From contig NMRB01002356.1 of assembly GCA_002633025.1 (NCBI GenBank), forward strand, positions 1-64,000: DNA of 64,000 nt, in the 5' to 3' direction. Below are positions 25,483 to 35,781 of this stretch, piece after piece. How positions within the stretch are numbered: position 1 is the first letter of the stretch; every line of letters begins with the position of its first letter. Both the position numbers and the translations under genes were made by a program. This DNA is from Notospermus geniculatus (Eukaryota; Nemertea; Pilidiophora; Heteronemertea; Lineidae). Under the pieces are notes generated by a model. It had not been told where the DNA came from, made no database searches, and saw nothing but the letters and a program-made list of their open reading frames with translations.

Positions 25483-25558
25483 ATGGCTCCCCGGATGAAC
25501 GACCCCGATACCCGCCGAGTTTTAAGGGTTGTGGCAGATTTGGCTTGCCTTCTGGCCG
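25483..25558 (+). CDS. Possible first coding exon of an unidentified gene
   Basis: An ATG at 25483 opens 25 codons plus one base, ending at a good donor (GCCG|GTAAGT). The peptide begins MAPRMNDPDTRRV and continues into a hydrophobic stretch (VVADLACLLAG), which looks like the start of a membrane or secreted protein. It loosely recalls N-termini of lipid-phosphate phosphatases, but I found no matching second exon in the window, so no name is given. The upstream CpG-rich region would be its promoter. A chance open frame remains possible. Confidence 0.35.
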
Positions 25559-26600
25559 GTAAGTAGGCCTACGACCAGTTTCGTTGTCGTCTGTTCTTTG
25601 GTGCTTCTGAGGTCATGGTCAAGTGTTTACCTCGACCTCGCAGGAATTATACTTGAACTCCAAGCCGTGACAAAAGAAGAGCATCTCAATAGAGACTGCG
25701 CGTTGAGTCCACTTCAAATCTGTTTTCCCAGAATCGAAAGGCTCCTGTAGGCCTAACGTTGAACCCATGTAGCCTAGATCTATAGACAAGAAAGCCACTC
25801 GTTTAGCAGCATTGCAATTTTTCATAAACTTCTTTCAGAAACGCCAATGGTACATGTAGGCCTATGGAGTAGGCCTATCTCTTTCATCTACAGAGCACTA
25901 TGCCAGCTCCCTATACTCTTTGGAATATCCACGTTGTTATTATTATAGCAGACATTCCCCTGTATTATATTTCCTCAAGCAGCGAACATCGACATGGAAT
26001 CTTACTTTCCCAAACAAACACTACAAAAAGCCATTTGCGCTTTTTCACTCGCCACCTCCATTCTCTGATACCACTATCGGGAAACTCTCGAGTTAACACC
26101 TGATGAAGCAATGCTGACAGGCATGATACACCAATACAATCAACTATCTCAGTACCCTGGTGACCTGCATAGATATCATATATAAAGTAAATTGAATCAG
26201 AATGATAATATATCAATTATTGTGAACTGGCGCATACATCGCGTTGTGGCAATTCTGCATTCAGGTCTGAATAAATAATGCCTTCTCTGGACAATTCCAT
26301 CACATAATTATCCGACATAATAAATATAATTATTGTAAAATATGGCCATATGCCATCCCCCATATCCCCCGCCATATGATCCGCATTAACGTCTTGTGGA
26401 CCACCATCAACTGTATGACCTTCGGATTTCACAAACGGCCGAAAAAAGACTCCCGTCGCGTCATATTAGCCCTAGCGGTGCGATCTGGAACCAATCTAAC
26501 AAAGGCGCTTACTAAGTATTCAGTGGAAACATTTCGTCAGGGAAAATTAATGCACATTTTTTCCCAACACTATTAACGATGTCCAGCTGCAGAATGAGAT
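25559..26600. other. AT-rich noncoding stretch
   Basis: Intron of the preceding candidate gene or intergenic. No coding exon, RNA gene or clear repeat recognised. AGGCCTA words are frequent at 25560-25880. Confidence 0.4.
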
Positions 26601-26724
26601 GGCCTCGGCGNAAAGGCTCCAATCGTTTACACATGGCTTAAATATGGCCAGAAAATAATTTCTGTCTGGTTTGTAAGAAAATCCAACCGCTGGGATTTTG
26701 TTATTAAGGGTTTAAAAATCGATT

Positions 26725-27390
26725 TTGCAAAAAACGAAATTATTTTCGCCAGAGCCATGACGTCATAATTGATGACGTCATCTCGACCCCCTGCCACCCG
26801 CGTGCTGACACAAAACATGGCGGAATGCGAAGAAAATGTCCGAGATAAACGATGAAGAAAACAACGAAGAATCGAGTGCTTCCAGTGAGTTAAGTCAGTT
26901 TACAGCTACTGACATTTTCTTAGTGATTCGGACGATAGCCTGGCCTGTTCAATGGCAAATGTCGACGCAGCAAAAGTGGATTTTGGAGCTGTGATAGTAC
27001 CGTATATTTCCGAATCTCAACGAACCATGCACAGGCCTATGCACGTCATGCACCACTACACACACACGTCGCGTCGTCGGCGAGTTGAAAGCCGTGCATC
27101 GGGCGTGCCGTTCCGACCCATTTAAAACTTACTCCATCATCCTCCAGGAAACTGTGGGTCGCAGTTCCCTTCTGTAAGTTCCTCAAATGCTGACAATGGT
27201 TTAAAATACATTTTTGCCGTGCCTGTAGGTAAAAACAGCTGCTGAAACAGTCCACACCGCGCCGACATGACTTGTTCGTCCAGTGTTTACGTTCGGTTGT
27301 CAAGGGGAAGGGGGTCGAGATGACGTCATCACGACTCCAATTTGTGAAATGCTAAGCAACGTTAAATAATTTCGTTTCAAAAGAGGGTGG
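26725..27390. mobile_element. Fold-back segment with TGACGTCA motifs at both ends
   Basis: The left arm (AAACGAAATTATTT near 26733 to GATGACGTCATCTCGACCCC at 26774-26792) is repeated in inverted, imperfect form at 27308-27380. Three TGACGTCA palindromes occur (26758, 26774 and 27319). A first-exon-like open frame starts just inside the left arm. Two readings are possible: a TIR-bounded mobile element that carries a gene start, or a promoter duplicated in inverted orientation. Confidence 0.5.
26815..27010 (+). pseudogene. Broken first exon, possibly of a P2X7-C-terminal-domain-like gene
   Basis: Starts near ATGGCGG (26817) or an ATG at 26836. Acidic/serine-rich coding-like sequence (NDEENNEESSASSELS) runs to about 26920, where the plausible frame shifts by one base; the next frame reads SDSDDSLACSMANVDAAKVD followed by GAVIVPY. 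An acidic N-terminus followed by a PY-containing motif is common in multi-copy marine-invertebrate proteins with a P2X7 intracellular-like domain. That is a weak resemblance; the rest of the gene is not seen. The break could be a sequencing error. Confidence 0.3.
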
Positions 27391-27551
27391 CATTTTGAGG
27401 GATAAAAACCCCTATAAATCTAACACCAGTGATACGAAACAAACCAAACTTTCACAACTTCGCCTTCTGGCCATTTCCTCAATGTTGAAATGAAAATTGG
27501 CGCCTTTGAACTATATCTTTAACGGATCGAGTTTTGTCGGACATGTGCGCT

Positions 27552-27715
27552 AAAGGGCGGCGCACACGAGTGACAATTTTGACCGATTTGTCGGCCGACT
27601 TGGCTTCCGACCGCCAAAGCGACAAGATTTGGCGCTTCTGATTGGCTGATGTCTAGTCGCACCACCAGTCTCGTCGGCGGTCGCCCAGATTTAGTCGCTC
27701 GTGTGCGCCGCCCTT
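27552..27715. mobile_element. Fold-back MITE (AAAGGGCGGCGCACACGAG family), copy 1
   Basis: About 164 bases with ends AAAGGGCGGCGCACACGAG and CTCGTGTGCGCCGCCCTT and an internal pair built on GTCGGCCGACTTGGC and TCGTCGGCGGTCGCCCA. A close relative lies at 47434-47599, where an empty site is available for comparison. Confidence 0.85.
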
Positions 27716-28720
27716 AAGCCTAACTTTAAAAGACGACAGCAAAGTTCTAGTCGACCAATACAATAGAAAGTTCTCCTGATTGGTACTCAATCAACCATCA
27801 ATTGGCCCGCAAGGCATTGACACCAAGCTGGGGATTTACTTGGCCGCAGTGACACCTATTTGTTAACAGACTGACAGCTCCTGTTGTAGCCCACTCAACA
27901 GGCGACATGCTCCACAAGTAAGTCTGCTGTGGGGGTCTCGAAACCGGAAGTGTGGTCGGAAATCCTACCAGGCAGGATGCGCGCGCATCAGCTAGCAGAC
28001 GAAGCATGGCGGAAAGTTGAGACACTGTGATCGAGATGTATTCGGCGACAAATCACACTGTTGCCAACTTGCCGACAAATCACACTGTTGCCACGGAGCC
28101 TCTCAAGCTGCTCCTGAATAATGGAGTCTAATAGGCTTGCAATAATAGCAGTTTGAGTCACATCGGCGGGTTTGGGTGGCACAACCAAGATTAAGAACCC
28201 AGCGCGTTCAGTGATGATGTCGCCCATGAAGATTCGTGTACAAAACCTGTACATCATGCCTACATCGTGTAGGCCTACATCTGTGCGCAGCGCTAATGGC
28301 AAGCTGCAGGAGTCGAAATGAGATAGCAGGGAGCTTTCTTCAACGGACAATCCGCAGGATGTTTAGCGAATGACACAAAACATCGCTGGGATAAGTCACT
28401 GGGTGTTTATCTCGCTGACATTCGTTGCACTACCTCGCTGAATGCTCGAAGCGAGAAATGATGTTGGACGCCAGACGCCATCTTCGAAACTTGGCTTCTT
28501 AGGGGAATACCTGCCGCTGATACGCCATCACAGCAGATTCGTATTCTGATTGGACGTATTCCGACGAATCGCAGCCAGAATCAAGAGGGCGACAGTAGTC
28601 TCTTAAATCGTCAGATGTGGAGACTACTCCGTGGTCTACTCCTGTTGTGGCTGGAGCTTGTGCGCCATCTGGTATCAAGAGCACAAATTGTGAAACAACA
28701 AACCCAGGACCACCATTCTC
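27716..28720. other. Noncoding spacer
   Basis: No gene recognised. A 27-base unit containing GACAAATCACACTGTTGCCA occurs twice in tandem at 28047-28100. Open frames on the minus strand (28350 down to 27798) have no family signature. Confidence 0.45.
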
Positions 28721-28721
28721 C

Positions 28722-28812
28722 CACAGCAGAGGTTTTTACCTCGCTCCTCTGTGGGAAACTCTGTGGGAGTGTATGAAGAGGAACGAGACCAAATCCCTGC
28801 TGTGGGAGGATT
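28722..28812. repeat. Short inverted repeat (CTCCCACAGCAG family)
   Basis: CTCCCACAGCAG and CTGCTGTGGGAGG bracket about 90 bases containing AGGAACGAGACCAAATC. A related segment in the opposite arrangement is at 58386-58460 (CCACAGCAGGGCTTTGGTCT to CTGCTGTGGGAGG). Confidence 0.65.
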
Positions 28813-29017
28813 ATGGCATGATATTCGTTGCAAAATTCGATACCAAACATATTTATGTTGGAAGTGTATATTTGCATGCGACTACACATTTATGTTCGAT
28901 AAAACTTAATATGTGCATGCGATAAAGTTCATATTCATGTTGGATGTTGCATACATGCATGCGCTAAAATGACATTTATGTTCGATAAAACTTTATGTGC
29001 ATGCGATAAAGTTCATA
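28813..29017. repeat. Dispersed repeat with CATGCGATAAAGTTCAT units
   Basis: Bases 28812-28880 match 12960-13040. They are followed by reiterated units TTATGTTCGATAAAACTTTA and GTGCATGCGATAAAGTTCAT, which resume after the TA element at 29587. Confidence 0.7.
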
Positions 29018-29582
29018 CTGTAAAATCGGACTTGTAACATCACTTTGGTAGACCAGCCCACTTCATTGCTATAATGGTCACATGGCTCTACATTAATAGT
29101 CTGCAATACAAGCTGCGTTCTGATTGGTTTACAAACACAGTTGGTCATTTGACCATTCGCTTTAAAGTTCAATTGAACTCACGTCACTAGGCGTAATGTG
29201 ACACAGGCGTAGACATGCCTATTCTGAATTGATTGAGTAGAGGTGATCAACTCTGATCATTCCTGAATAGAATGCATTGGCCGTGCATCAATGGGTCTAG
29301 GTTTTCAGAAAAAAGTCTTTTTTTCATAACACCCATTAAAGATCATGGTCATTACAGGTGTAAGGCCCAACAACTGCTTTCATGAAATGTGATCATCCGG
29401 TGTGATCGATTAGTTTGTCACGATCACGCCCTTCTATCCAAGGCCTACTCAATACCTTCATGCGTAATCATAAACAGTGATTGGATAAAAGACGCATATT
29501 CAATAGAATAACCACCCCCACCTCGCTAAAGTAGGCTGGACGTTCTAATACCCGAAGTGATGTTACAAGTCCGATTTTACAG
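29018..29582. mobile_element. TA-inserting TIR element (CTGTAAAATCGGACTTG family), 565 bp
   Basis: Ends CTGTAAAATCGGACTTGTAA and TTACAAGTCCGATTTTACAG, flanked by TA on both sides. No transposase frame. A 324-bp relative with the same ends lies at 35458-35781, where the empty site is visible. TA duplication and CTG/CAG tips fit a Tc1/mariner-superfamily MITE, but class is inferred. Confidence 0.85.
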
Positions 29583-29586
29583 TATT

Positions 29587-29845
29587 NTAAAACTTTATGT
29601 GCATGCGATAAAGTTCATATTTGTGTTCGATGTCACATCCATGCATGGGCTAAAATTATATTTATGTTCGATGTGACTTCCGCTTTTGTGCGAACTCGGA
29701 ATTATGGGTAATCAAAACGTAACATGTGCGTATGGTATTTAGTCCACATTCATGTTCGATGTCACATCCATGCATGGGCTAAAATAACATTCATGTTCGA
29801 TGCGACTTCCGCTTTTATGCGAACTCGGAATTGTGGGTAATTTTG
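29587..29845. repeat. Tandem repeat, about 129-base period
   Basis: After the N at 29586 the sequence first repeats about 30 bases already present left of the TA element (AAAACTTTATGTGCATGCGA). Two copies of a longer unit follow, about 29619-29711 and 29748-29841, each containing CACATCCATGCATGGGCTAA and CGAACTCGGAATT. Confidence 0.8.
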
Positions 29846-30059
29846 AAACGACGGCTCTGATTGGCTGAGAGTTTCGAACATGGCTGCGCCCATGGACGGC
29901 TTGTCATTTTTCATTCATGTCTCATGTTCTGATGATAACGCATGTAATGATGCCTAGGCCGCCTATGCATGTGAAATTTGGCATTCAAGTAATCAGATAG
30001 ATATAGGTCGATACGGTAATGCTGTAAGTAAACTTGTGAAGTCGGCTTAGGCTACTTTG

Positions 30060-30620
30060 CCGCTTAGCCTAGCATGCTTAGGCCCCCCCCCCCCTACTAT
30101 AGGCCCTAGGCCTAGGTAGGCTAGGCCTACTTACCAGCTTACCGTAGGGGCCTAGGCCTAATCAGTTAATTGGCCTTGGTAATTGATGAATTGGATTAGG
30201 CCTAGGCCTACCGGTAGCCTTACCGGCCTACCGTAGGGCCTACCGTACGCCTCCTCCTTACTTAGGCCTAGGCCCCTAGGCCTAGGCTACTCAACTGCAC
30301 GTACCGGTAGGCCTACAGGTAGCTACAGTCATGACAGTCTAGCAGGTAGGCCTACCGGTAGGCCTCTAAAATGGGTGACTGGCTGTAGGCCTAGGCCTAG
30401 CCTGCCTAGCTAGGGGCCTACATAGGCTAGGCTAACATACATTCACCTGTACAAAATGTAGGGCCCAATTTTCAAAAACGTTTAGGGCCTAGGCCTAACT
30501 TCTTTAAAAAATTTTATTGAAAACAAATCGCCATATTCATGAACACTCATATACCGGCCTAACTCGATCGTAGGCCCTACATGTAGGTAGCTAGTCTAGG
30601 CCTATTAAATATTTAGGAAA
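30060..30620. repeat. AGGCCTA-rich low-complexity region (unit A)
   Basis: Dozens of overlapping AGGCCTA / TAGGCCT words plus ACCGGT and a C run at 30085-30094. The distal part matches 46170-46620, so it lies at the left end of the duplicated integrase-HECT unit. No coding potential. Confidence 0.85.
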
Positions 30621-30698
30621 AATTTTGAGTTTTTTCAATGCTGAATTCTGGAAAAAAATGCATTCCAATTGTCGGCTTTAAGGGTTATGTAAAGCTTG

Positions 30699-31345
30699 GA
30701 GGAATTATAATGACAGTATAATTCCTCCAAGTGTAGGCTAAAGTGACGCGAAAATCTCGAATTTTTGATGCAGAAAATCTGGCTAACTGCGCACAAAATG
30801 GAGAAAATAAGGCTCGGGGCACCTCCTTATGATGGCTCCCTAGGGCCCCCGAGCCTTGTTTTCCAAGTGTGCAGTTAGCCAGATTTTTTGGGCCATGTCG
30901 ATTTAGAGGAATCAGAGAAATCAGAGGAAAATTCAGTCTGCAGCCCATCGGACACTAACGATCACACCGTGATCATGTAGGCCTACGAAATATATAAATA
31001 CAGCCGCGTGATCGAGTTAATATCATAATAGCTTTAGTGGGACTTGCAACTCGGCCCTTTTTCTCCTAAAGTGTTGGCATCGATCGGCCCTCAACTAGAC
31101 TCTCTTTTCACCAACCTCGATTATTGAGTTTATTATAACAACTCAATAGCCCAGGAAAAATTGTGAATTAACTATTCTGGTAATTTTATACATGTACTTT
31201 ATCATTTTATACGGTGATTTTCTGGAGTTTCCAGCCCGATTCCTCTGATTGAGTGATTCCTTTGATTCCTCCGATTCCTCTAAATCGACATGGCCGATTT
31301 TTTGTGTCAAAAATTTGCGATTTCGAGTCACATTGCATAAACCAG
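30699..31345. repeat. Nested inverted repeats upstream of the integrase gene (unit A)
   Basis: Three layers. CTTGGAGGAATTATA and TATAATTCCTCCAAG make a tight hairpin (30699-30732). AAAATCTGGCTAACTGCGCAC pairs imperfectly with GTGCAGTTAGCCAGATTTT (about 30775-30888). A wider pair joins GGCCATGTCGATTTAGAGGA (30891-30910) to TCCTCTAAATCGACATGGCC (31274-31293), with continuing imperfect pairing outward to about 31335. Position just before the integrase 5' exon suggests a mobile-element terminus or a promoter structure; function is unknown. Confidence 0.7.
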
Positions 31346-31510
31346 TGTTGGACTTTCGGCCTACCTCAGAATGAAACATTTGTATAATTCAATCAGAATC
31401 TGTATTACATGTACACACATGTATTTCTTTCTCTTTACAGGTGGGTCTATGCATGGATTGTTCTTTTGGTCCATACAGGCACCAGTTTTCTGCACACGTC
31501 AAATGACACG

Positions 31511-33877
31511 ATGGACAACCACCTGAGTGATGAAGAACTCCTTTCACATTTTCTGTCCTCTTTGTCACAGTTAATTAACATAAGTGAGCAAAAGTATTAT
31601 TGTGAAGACACAACTGTCATTGACTGTGAGAACATAGTTCGTGATCTAGCAGTAAATATAGGTGCATTGGAATTCATCTACAGCCATTTTGAAGCGGATA
31701 TTCGCAACCAGTTCTCCATAGTCTCTGACCATTATGCTGAAATTAACAACCTTGCACCGAACCGAAGTGAGGCTAGAGATGCTGTTTCTGGCATAGATTT
31801 AGATGGGCTTGGGATGGCAGAAGATCAAGGTGCAGGTGCAGGTATGGCCATATTGTTTCGGTACAGGCATAATCCACCAATGTGGTAAATTTGTAAAATG
31901 TATGTGACCTGAACCAGCAGGAAAACCATCCATTTGTCGAAAAGTTTCATATCCTATGTTTTGGTGGATTTGTGTAGAAGAGAAAGAGAACTTTATAATG
32001 ACCCTTACTTTTTGATAAGCCCAGACCCAAAAATATGTCTGTTTGCTGTAACCCTACCCTGCCCTAACGGCTTGGGTAGGTAGGTAGGCAGAGGCCTATA
32101 TTTTTTTAATTTTTTATGTGGAGGTGGAAAAAAATTAGCAATTTCCACAAAATAAAAAAATATATACTAATATTTAAAAACAATGTCTTTCGGGGGTTTA
32201 TGACATTGACATTCAGTTTTGAAGTGTAGAAAGTTTGAGGTTGGCATATTTCATCATTGCTGGTCGGCAAATCGGGTCCTTTGGGGCATAAAAAACCCAA
32301 CTTTTACCCCAATAAAAACTTTTGGGTCAGTACCATTTACGTAGGGGCGGTCGTGTTACGACAAACAGACATATTTTTGGGTCTGGCCTTATGACTACCG
32401 TCTTTTTGATCAGTTTATAGTGTGTGAAGCAACAAACTTCAGTCCCTCTAATCTATACTGGTACCAAAACAGGACATTGAATTCAAACCATTTTTATCTT
32501 GTATTGAGGAGTATGCTTCATGATATTTTCAGAACGACCAAGAGAGGGTATGGCGACCTCCACATGTGCCAAAATTGTGTCGCTGGTTATAATAGTAAAG
32601 CAGTTGAAGGCCTTATGGGAAGAAAAACTCTTCAATACAATTAGTCAGAGATCTCCAAATCAGTTGACTGCGCCAGCCACCGTATATGTGGAGCTGGGCA
32701 GACAGAGAGGCAAACTGAAGGCCCAGGTCGACCCCGAATGTATATTGATATGGAGCAGGTTTCATTCCTCTTCCACCTCGGATTCAAGATTACCACAATA
32801 GCAAAGATGTTCTTGCTTCACAGGACAACTTTATGGAGGAGAATTCAGCAAAGTGGAGTTTGTCTTGAGCGGTATACGAATATAACAGATGAGGAGCTGA
32901 CAAATGTAATTGAGGCAATTTATCATGATCATCCACATTGTGGACTTACTATGATGGTGGGACATCTGCGTTCACGAGGTGTTGTGGTACAAAGTAACCG
33001 TGTTGGAATTGCTTTGAGAGATATAGACCCTGTCAACTCAGCACTGCGATGGGGCTTAATGGCACAGCGAAGGGTATACACTGTACCAGGTCCCAACAGC
33101 CTGTGGCATATTGATGGCCACCACGCCCTCATTCGATGGCGATTTGTAACCCACGGTGGTATTGATGGGTACAGTAGATTAATAGTGTATTTGCAGTGCT
33201 CCACAAATAATAGAGCCGATACTGTGGCACACCTGTTTCTCGAAGCCACAGAGAGGTATGGCTTACCATCAAGGGTAAGAGCAGACAGGGGCAGTGAAAA
33301 CCTTCTTGTTGGAGACATTATGGAAGAACGAAGAGGCAGAAATAGAGGTAGTTTCATTGTGGGGCGGTCAGTACACAACTCTCGTATTGAACGACTATGG
33401 CGTGATGTGTATTATAGTGTGATACAAACATATTACTCATTGTTTTACTACATGGAAGGATGTGGTCAGTTGAACGTTGAATCTGAAGTGGATGTGTTCT
33501 GTTTGCATTTTGTGTATTTACCCAGGATAAATCAGAGTCTGAAAGAATTCACCTGTGCATATAATGATCACAGCCTTCGCTCAGTTCGATGTTGGACACC
33601 GATTCAGCTGTGGACAAACGGTACTATAGAAAATATTGGTCGTAATGAACCAGATATCGGTGCTGATTACATGACTTATGGAATAGATCCTGAAGCACCA
33701 CTTCCAGAGGCACCATATGATGAAAGGGAAATTGAAATCCCTGAAACAGTGTTCCCAGGACAGGTTAATAGAGAAGAATTATTGATAATGTTCAATCCGT
33801 TAGCGGAAAGCGAGGAGTATGGGCTCGATATATATATGTCAGTACAGAATTACATTAGTGGCATTTTGAGAGGTTAA
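31511..33877 (+). CDS. Integrase-core (DDE) protein, unit A copy, frameshifted
   Basis: Retroviral-type integrase fold of the multi-copy family found in fish and marine invertebrates (integrase core, rve-like/rva_4). Exon 1 is 31511-31841, ending GCAG|GTATGG; exon 2 begins at 32533 after TTTTCAG and ends at 33877. Exon 1 encodes an acidic alpha-helical N-terminus. In exon 2 two extra bases near 32685 (GTATATGTGG against GTATGTGG in the other copy) break the frame before residue MYIDMEQ at 32738. From there 379 residues stay open: a helix-turn-helix-like N-terminus, then HIDGHH (D126), VRADRGSEN (D183) and NSRIERLWRDV (E218), a DDE triad with 34 residues between the last two. Active mobile enzyme or host gene cannot be decided. 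An alternative start upstream is possible, since the frame is open back to the acceptor at 31440. Confidence 0.85.
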
Positions 33878-34375
33878 ATGCCTGCAACACTCTGTTAAAA
33901 CTGTCTCCCGATGACACTTAATGTGAATTTTTGGAGCATTGTAAATAAAAACATGTCAAAATACCATAAAAGTACAAGTTATATGACGAAAATGAAGGCG
34001 CCTGTGGGTCCATCACCGAACGAGACACATCTTAGAATGCACTAATCAGCTGATAAGCTGAAACAAAGACTTAGTCATGGTAGTAGGAACAGTTTCCCAA
34101 GAAATGTAACATTTTGAAGATCAAACAACATGCTGATCGTAAAGTTTGATGTTTTTTCTGGTTCCTCTGGAAGTAGCACTTCAGGATCTATTCCATGTTT
34201 TTTTCTACCCAGTCCACCCCTTTTGTTAGGAATACTTTTAACAGATAGAGAGTACTCCACAAGTGAATTCCATGAATGCCTCCAGATTTTCCAAAACAAG
34301 GGGGCCATGACACATTGGGTTTACTTCATGGAATTACATGTACAGAAAATCGGCGAATCAACCATAAAGGTTAAA

Positions 34376-34624
34376 AGCCTCACTCACAGTATTAAATTTT
34401 ATGACATTTTCAAAATGTTAGGACTGTGCAGGCAGCAGCCTCCTGATGGTCCCCAAAATGCTTGCCTGATACGCACTTCAAAGAATCAGGTTCTCATTTT
34501 CAGCACACAATGAAAAAACTGCAGGCAGAGCTCTAATGTCTTCAGCTAGAGTATAGAACATTTTACACTACACTGATGTAAGGACATAAGCAATTTCTGA
34601 ATTCAATACATGTGTGGCTTTAGA
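34376..34624. mobile_element. TIR element of the CACTGTATTGAATT family inside unit A
   Basis: Ends resemble those at 22862-23160 in inverted orientation (AAGCCTCACTCACAGTATTA to TTCAATACATGTGTGGCTTT). Present in all three units (also 42191-42452 and 51588-51842), so it inserted before the unit was duplicated. Confidence 0.6.
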
Positions 34625-35457
34625 TGCGAACGATGAACTTACTGAGGGATACACTTCATGTGTTGCCACCAGATGTCTCTCACTGCCTGAATTTTTTTGG
34701 CTTTACGTAATGGGCAGGAGCTTCAACTTTTTTTGTGGCGAAGAGGTACATGAACCTGTCAACTTGATGCTTTGAATTCCATTTCAGAGGATAACAGCTA
34801 TTTTCAGCACAATTAGTGTTCCAACGTTAGCCTATTCAAATCATCTACACAGATGACCCTGCGCTCACAATCACATCGTTCGTGGGGTTCTCGTCCTTTT
34901 GTATCATAAGATCAACTAGTCGGAATTCAACAACATTAGCATTAAACGTGCAGAAGGGTCGGTCCGATCATATGGAAGAGTCAGAATGCAAATCTGTTGA
35001 GGTTTAAAGGGATACTCTGTAAATTGAACCTTTATGGTTGATTTCGTTAAGATAAAATGTCCTGGGCATGTGTGGTGTATATTAAGCATGATAAGTGCAG
35101 GTCAAGACACCCTCGCCACCCCAGGTTCAATGGGTTTGTGGCATTGCTGTCATTCCCTGAATATGTTATTTACATGCTTCTTCTCGGATAAAATTGTAAT
35201 TCTCTCACTCGTCGCATGGGGACTTTGTGTTCATGCAGTTAAACTGTAAAGTCACTTTATGAAACAGGCCCCTGCCATCCAACCCGGTATTTACCATCCA
35301 TTTACCAGTAGTACCTAACATGTACATGTACAAAATACCACCACCTACATTCACAAGAGGGTCGAGTTATTTCATTCCAGGCCCAGCTATTGTATGTCAC
35401 CAGTACATGATCTGTTCCGTTGTGTGCTTCTAAATGAATGCTTTGAAGGGGCATATA

Positions 35458-35781
35458 CTGTAAAATCGGACTTGTAACATCACTTTGGTAGACCAGCCCA
35501 CTTCATTACTATGATGGTCACATGGCTATACATTAATAGTCTGTAATACAAGCTGCGTTCGTATTGGCCCAACAATTCTTTTTATGAAAAGTGATCGACC
35601 TGGGGTGATCGATTAGGCAACATCACGCCCTTCTATCCACGGCCTAGTCAATGCCACTATGCATAATCGTAAACAGTGACTGGATAAAGGACGCATATTC
35701 AACAGAATAACCACCCCCAGCTCACATAAGTGGGCGGGACGTTCTAATACCTGAAGTGATGTTACAAGTCCGATTCTACAG
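35458..35781. mobile_element. TA-inserting MITE, 324 bp, present only in unit A
   Basis: Ends CTGTAAAATCGGACTTGTAA and TTACAAGTCCGATTCTACAG, flanked by TA. The empty site is preserved in the direct copy (GGGGCATATATTTTTTGTCG, 53636-53655) and in the inverted copy (near 40824), so the boundaries and the TA duplication can be read directly. Confidence 0.9.

Noticed and set aside
25483-25558. Naming the exon as a lipid-phosphate phosphatase
   Set aside because: Only 25 codons with a loose resemblance; the expected next exon was not found.
28813-29845. A CRISPR-like or satellite array
   Set aside because: Units are long, few, diverged and lack regular unique spacers; it is a eukaryotic tandem and dispersed repeat.
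31511-33877. Endogenous retrovirus or LTR retrotransposon
   Set aside because: No gag, protease, reverse transcriptase, LTR, primer-binding site or polypurine tract seen; the integrase-core gene stands alone and is spliced.
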